From contig NC_086029.1 of NCBI RefSeq assembly GCF_036323735.1, forward strand, positions 10,029,816-10,093,815: a DNA stretch of 64,000 nt, in the 5' to 3' direction. Below the pieces are notes generated by a model. That model made no database searches. It was given only the letters and a program-made list of their open reading frames with translations, and was not told the DNA's origin. The DNA is from Rattus norvegicus (Eukaryota > Chordata > Mammalia > Rodentia > Muridae). Positions 63,901-64,000 of the stretch are shown here, piece after piece (the stretch's first letter is position 1; every line of letters begins with the position of its first letter). A program made the position numbers and the translations under genes.

Positions 63901-64000
63901 GAATTCGGTTAGTTCCCAATAGGCCGCAGTAGTAATAAGTGGACTGTTCGGGATGTAGAAAATTTTCACGAATGGAATCCAAATTTCTAGGCGAATTCAG
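63901..64000 (+). repeat. Partial satellite monomer at right window edge
   Basis: Sub-repeat A of the next monomer followed by the first bases of B (GAATTCAG from 63993). It has ATGTAGAAAATTTTC, one A shorter than consensus, and GGAATCCAAAT. The array continues past the window. Confidence 0.95.

Larger units (their letters stand above)
1..64000. repeat. Satellite DNA array, ~370-bp monomer, head to tail across the whole window
   Basis: The same unit recurs every 370 bp (range seen 367-370) in one orientation without a break. Anchoring each monomer on the GAATTCGGTT-type box gives starts at 300, 670, 1040 and so on up to 63901, which is 172 complete monomers with a net loss of 39 bp against perfect 370-bp spacing. 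No insertion of foreign sequence, inversion or gene interrupts it. Hand count on a consensus-like monomer gives about 37% G+C and 11 CpG sites per unit. Arrays of this kind form constitutive heterochromatin at centromeres, pericentromeres or subtelomeres of eukaryotes; which of these applies cannot be read from the window. The monomer length is the same as I recall for Cannabis CS-1 subtelomeric satellite, but this is a length match only and the host is undetermined. Confidence 0.98.

Noticed and set aside
1..64000. CRISPR array because of regular spacing
   Set aside because: There are no short repeats separated by unique spacers. The spacers between the 16-nt boxes are themselves repeated in every monomer, and unit length and context fit satellite DNA.
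1..64000. Telomeric repeats (TTTAGGG/TTAGGG type) marking a chromosome end
   Set aside because: No run of such units was seen on either strand.
1..64000. A previously undescribed gene system hidden in the window
   Set aside because: Both strands were read for genes, RNA structures and mobile elements. Everything is accounted for by the satellite monomer and its higher-order copies.

Overview
The whole window is one uninterrupted tandem satellite array. A monomer of about 370 bp repeats head to tail, always in the same orientation, from the first base to the last. I count 172 complete monomers (first starting at 300, last ending at 63900) plus a 299-bp partial monomer on the left and a 100-bp partial on the right, so the array runs past both ends. 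I found no credible protein gene, RNA gene, transposon, telomeric repeat, CRISPR array or unique-sequence island. The minus-strand reading frames of about 75 codons that recur in most monomers are by-products of the repeat. This is eukaryotic constitutive heterochromatin (subtelomeric, pericentromeric or centromeric). A plant is my leading guess. The 370-bp length matches what I recall for the Cannabis subtelomeric satellite CS-1, but that is a length match only and I could not compare sequences.

The monomer is itself a tetramer of four diverged ~92.5-bp sub-repeats (A 93, B 92, C 93, D 92 bp). Each opens with a shared 16-nt box, GAATTSRGTNRGTTCC, and carries an A/T-rich tract near its position 60-65. 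A hand count on one consensus-like monomer gives about 37% G+C. EcoRI sites (GAATTC) lie at the start of A, B and D, and a HindIII site (AAGCTT) lies in C.

Above the monomer there is a patchwork of higher-order repeats (HORs), readable from diagnostic variants. Segments: 300-5475, loosely ordered old monomers; 5288-9638, two copies of a 6-mer (period 2220 bp, no difference seen); 9923-32852, two adjacent copies of a 31-mer (11,465 bp each, only about nine substitutions seen), which contains smaller 4-mer duplications; 31367-35804, a 6-mer duplicated in tandem (2219 bp); 30627-43943, two copies of a 15-mer (5549 bp), the first enlarged by the 6-mer duplication; 43944-51708, older and decayed 5/6-mer order; 51709-58363, a 9-mer whose second copy has lost one monomer; 58364-64000, the most individually mutated part, with a decayed 6-mer of about 2215 bp.

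The array has no genes to act together. Its content is an evolutionary record: repeated segmental tandem duplication by unequal exchange, patchy exchange between monomer types, deletion-only small length changes and CpG-type transitions consistent with methylated heterochromatin. All identities are by-eye readings; a dot plot and a monomer alignment would settle them.
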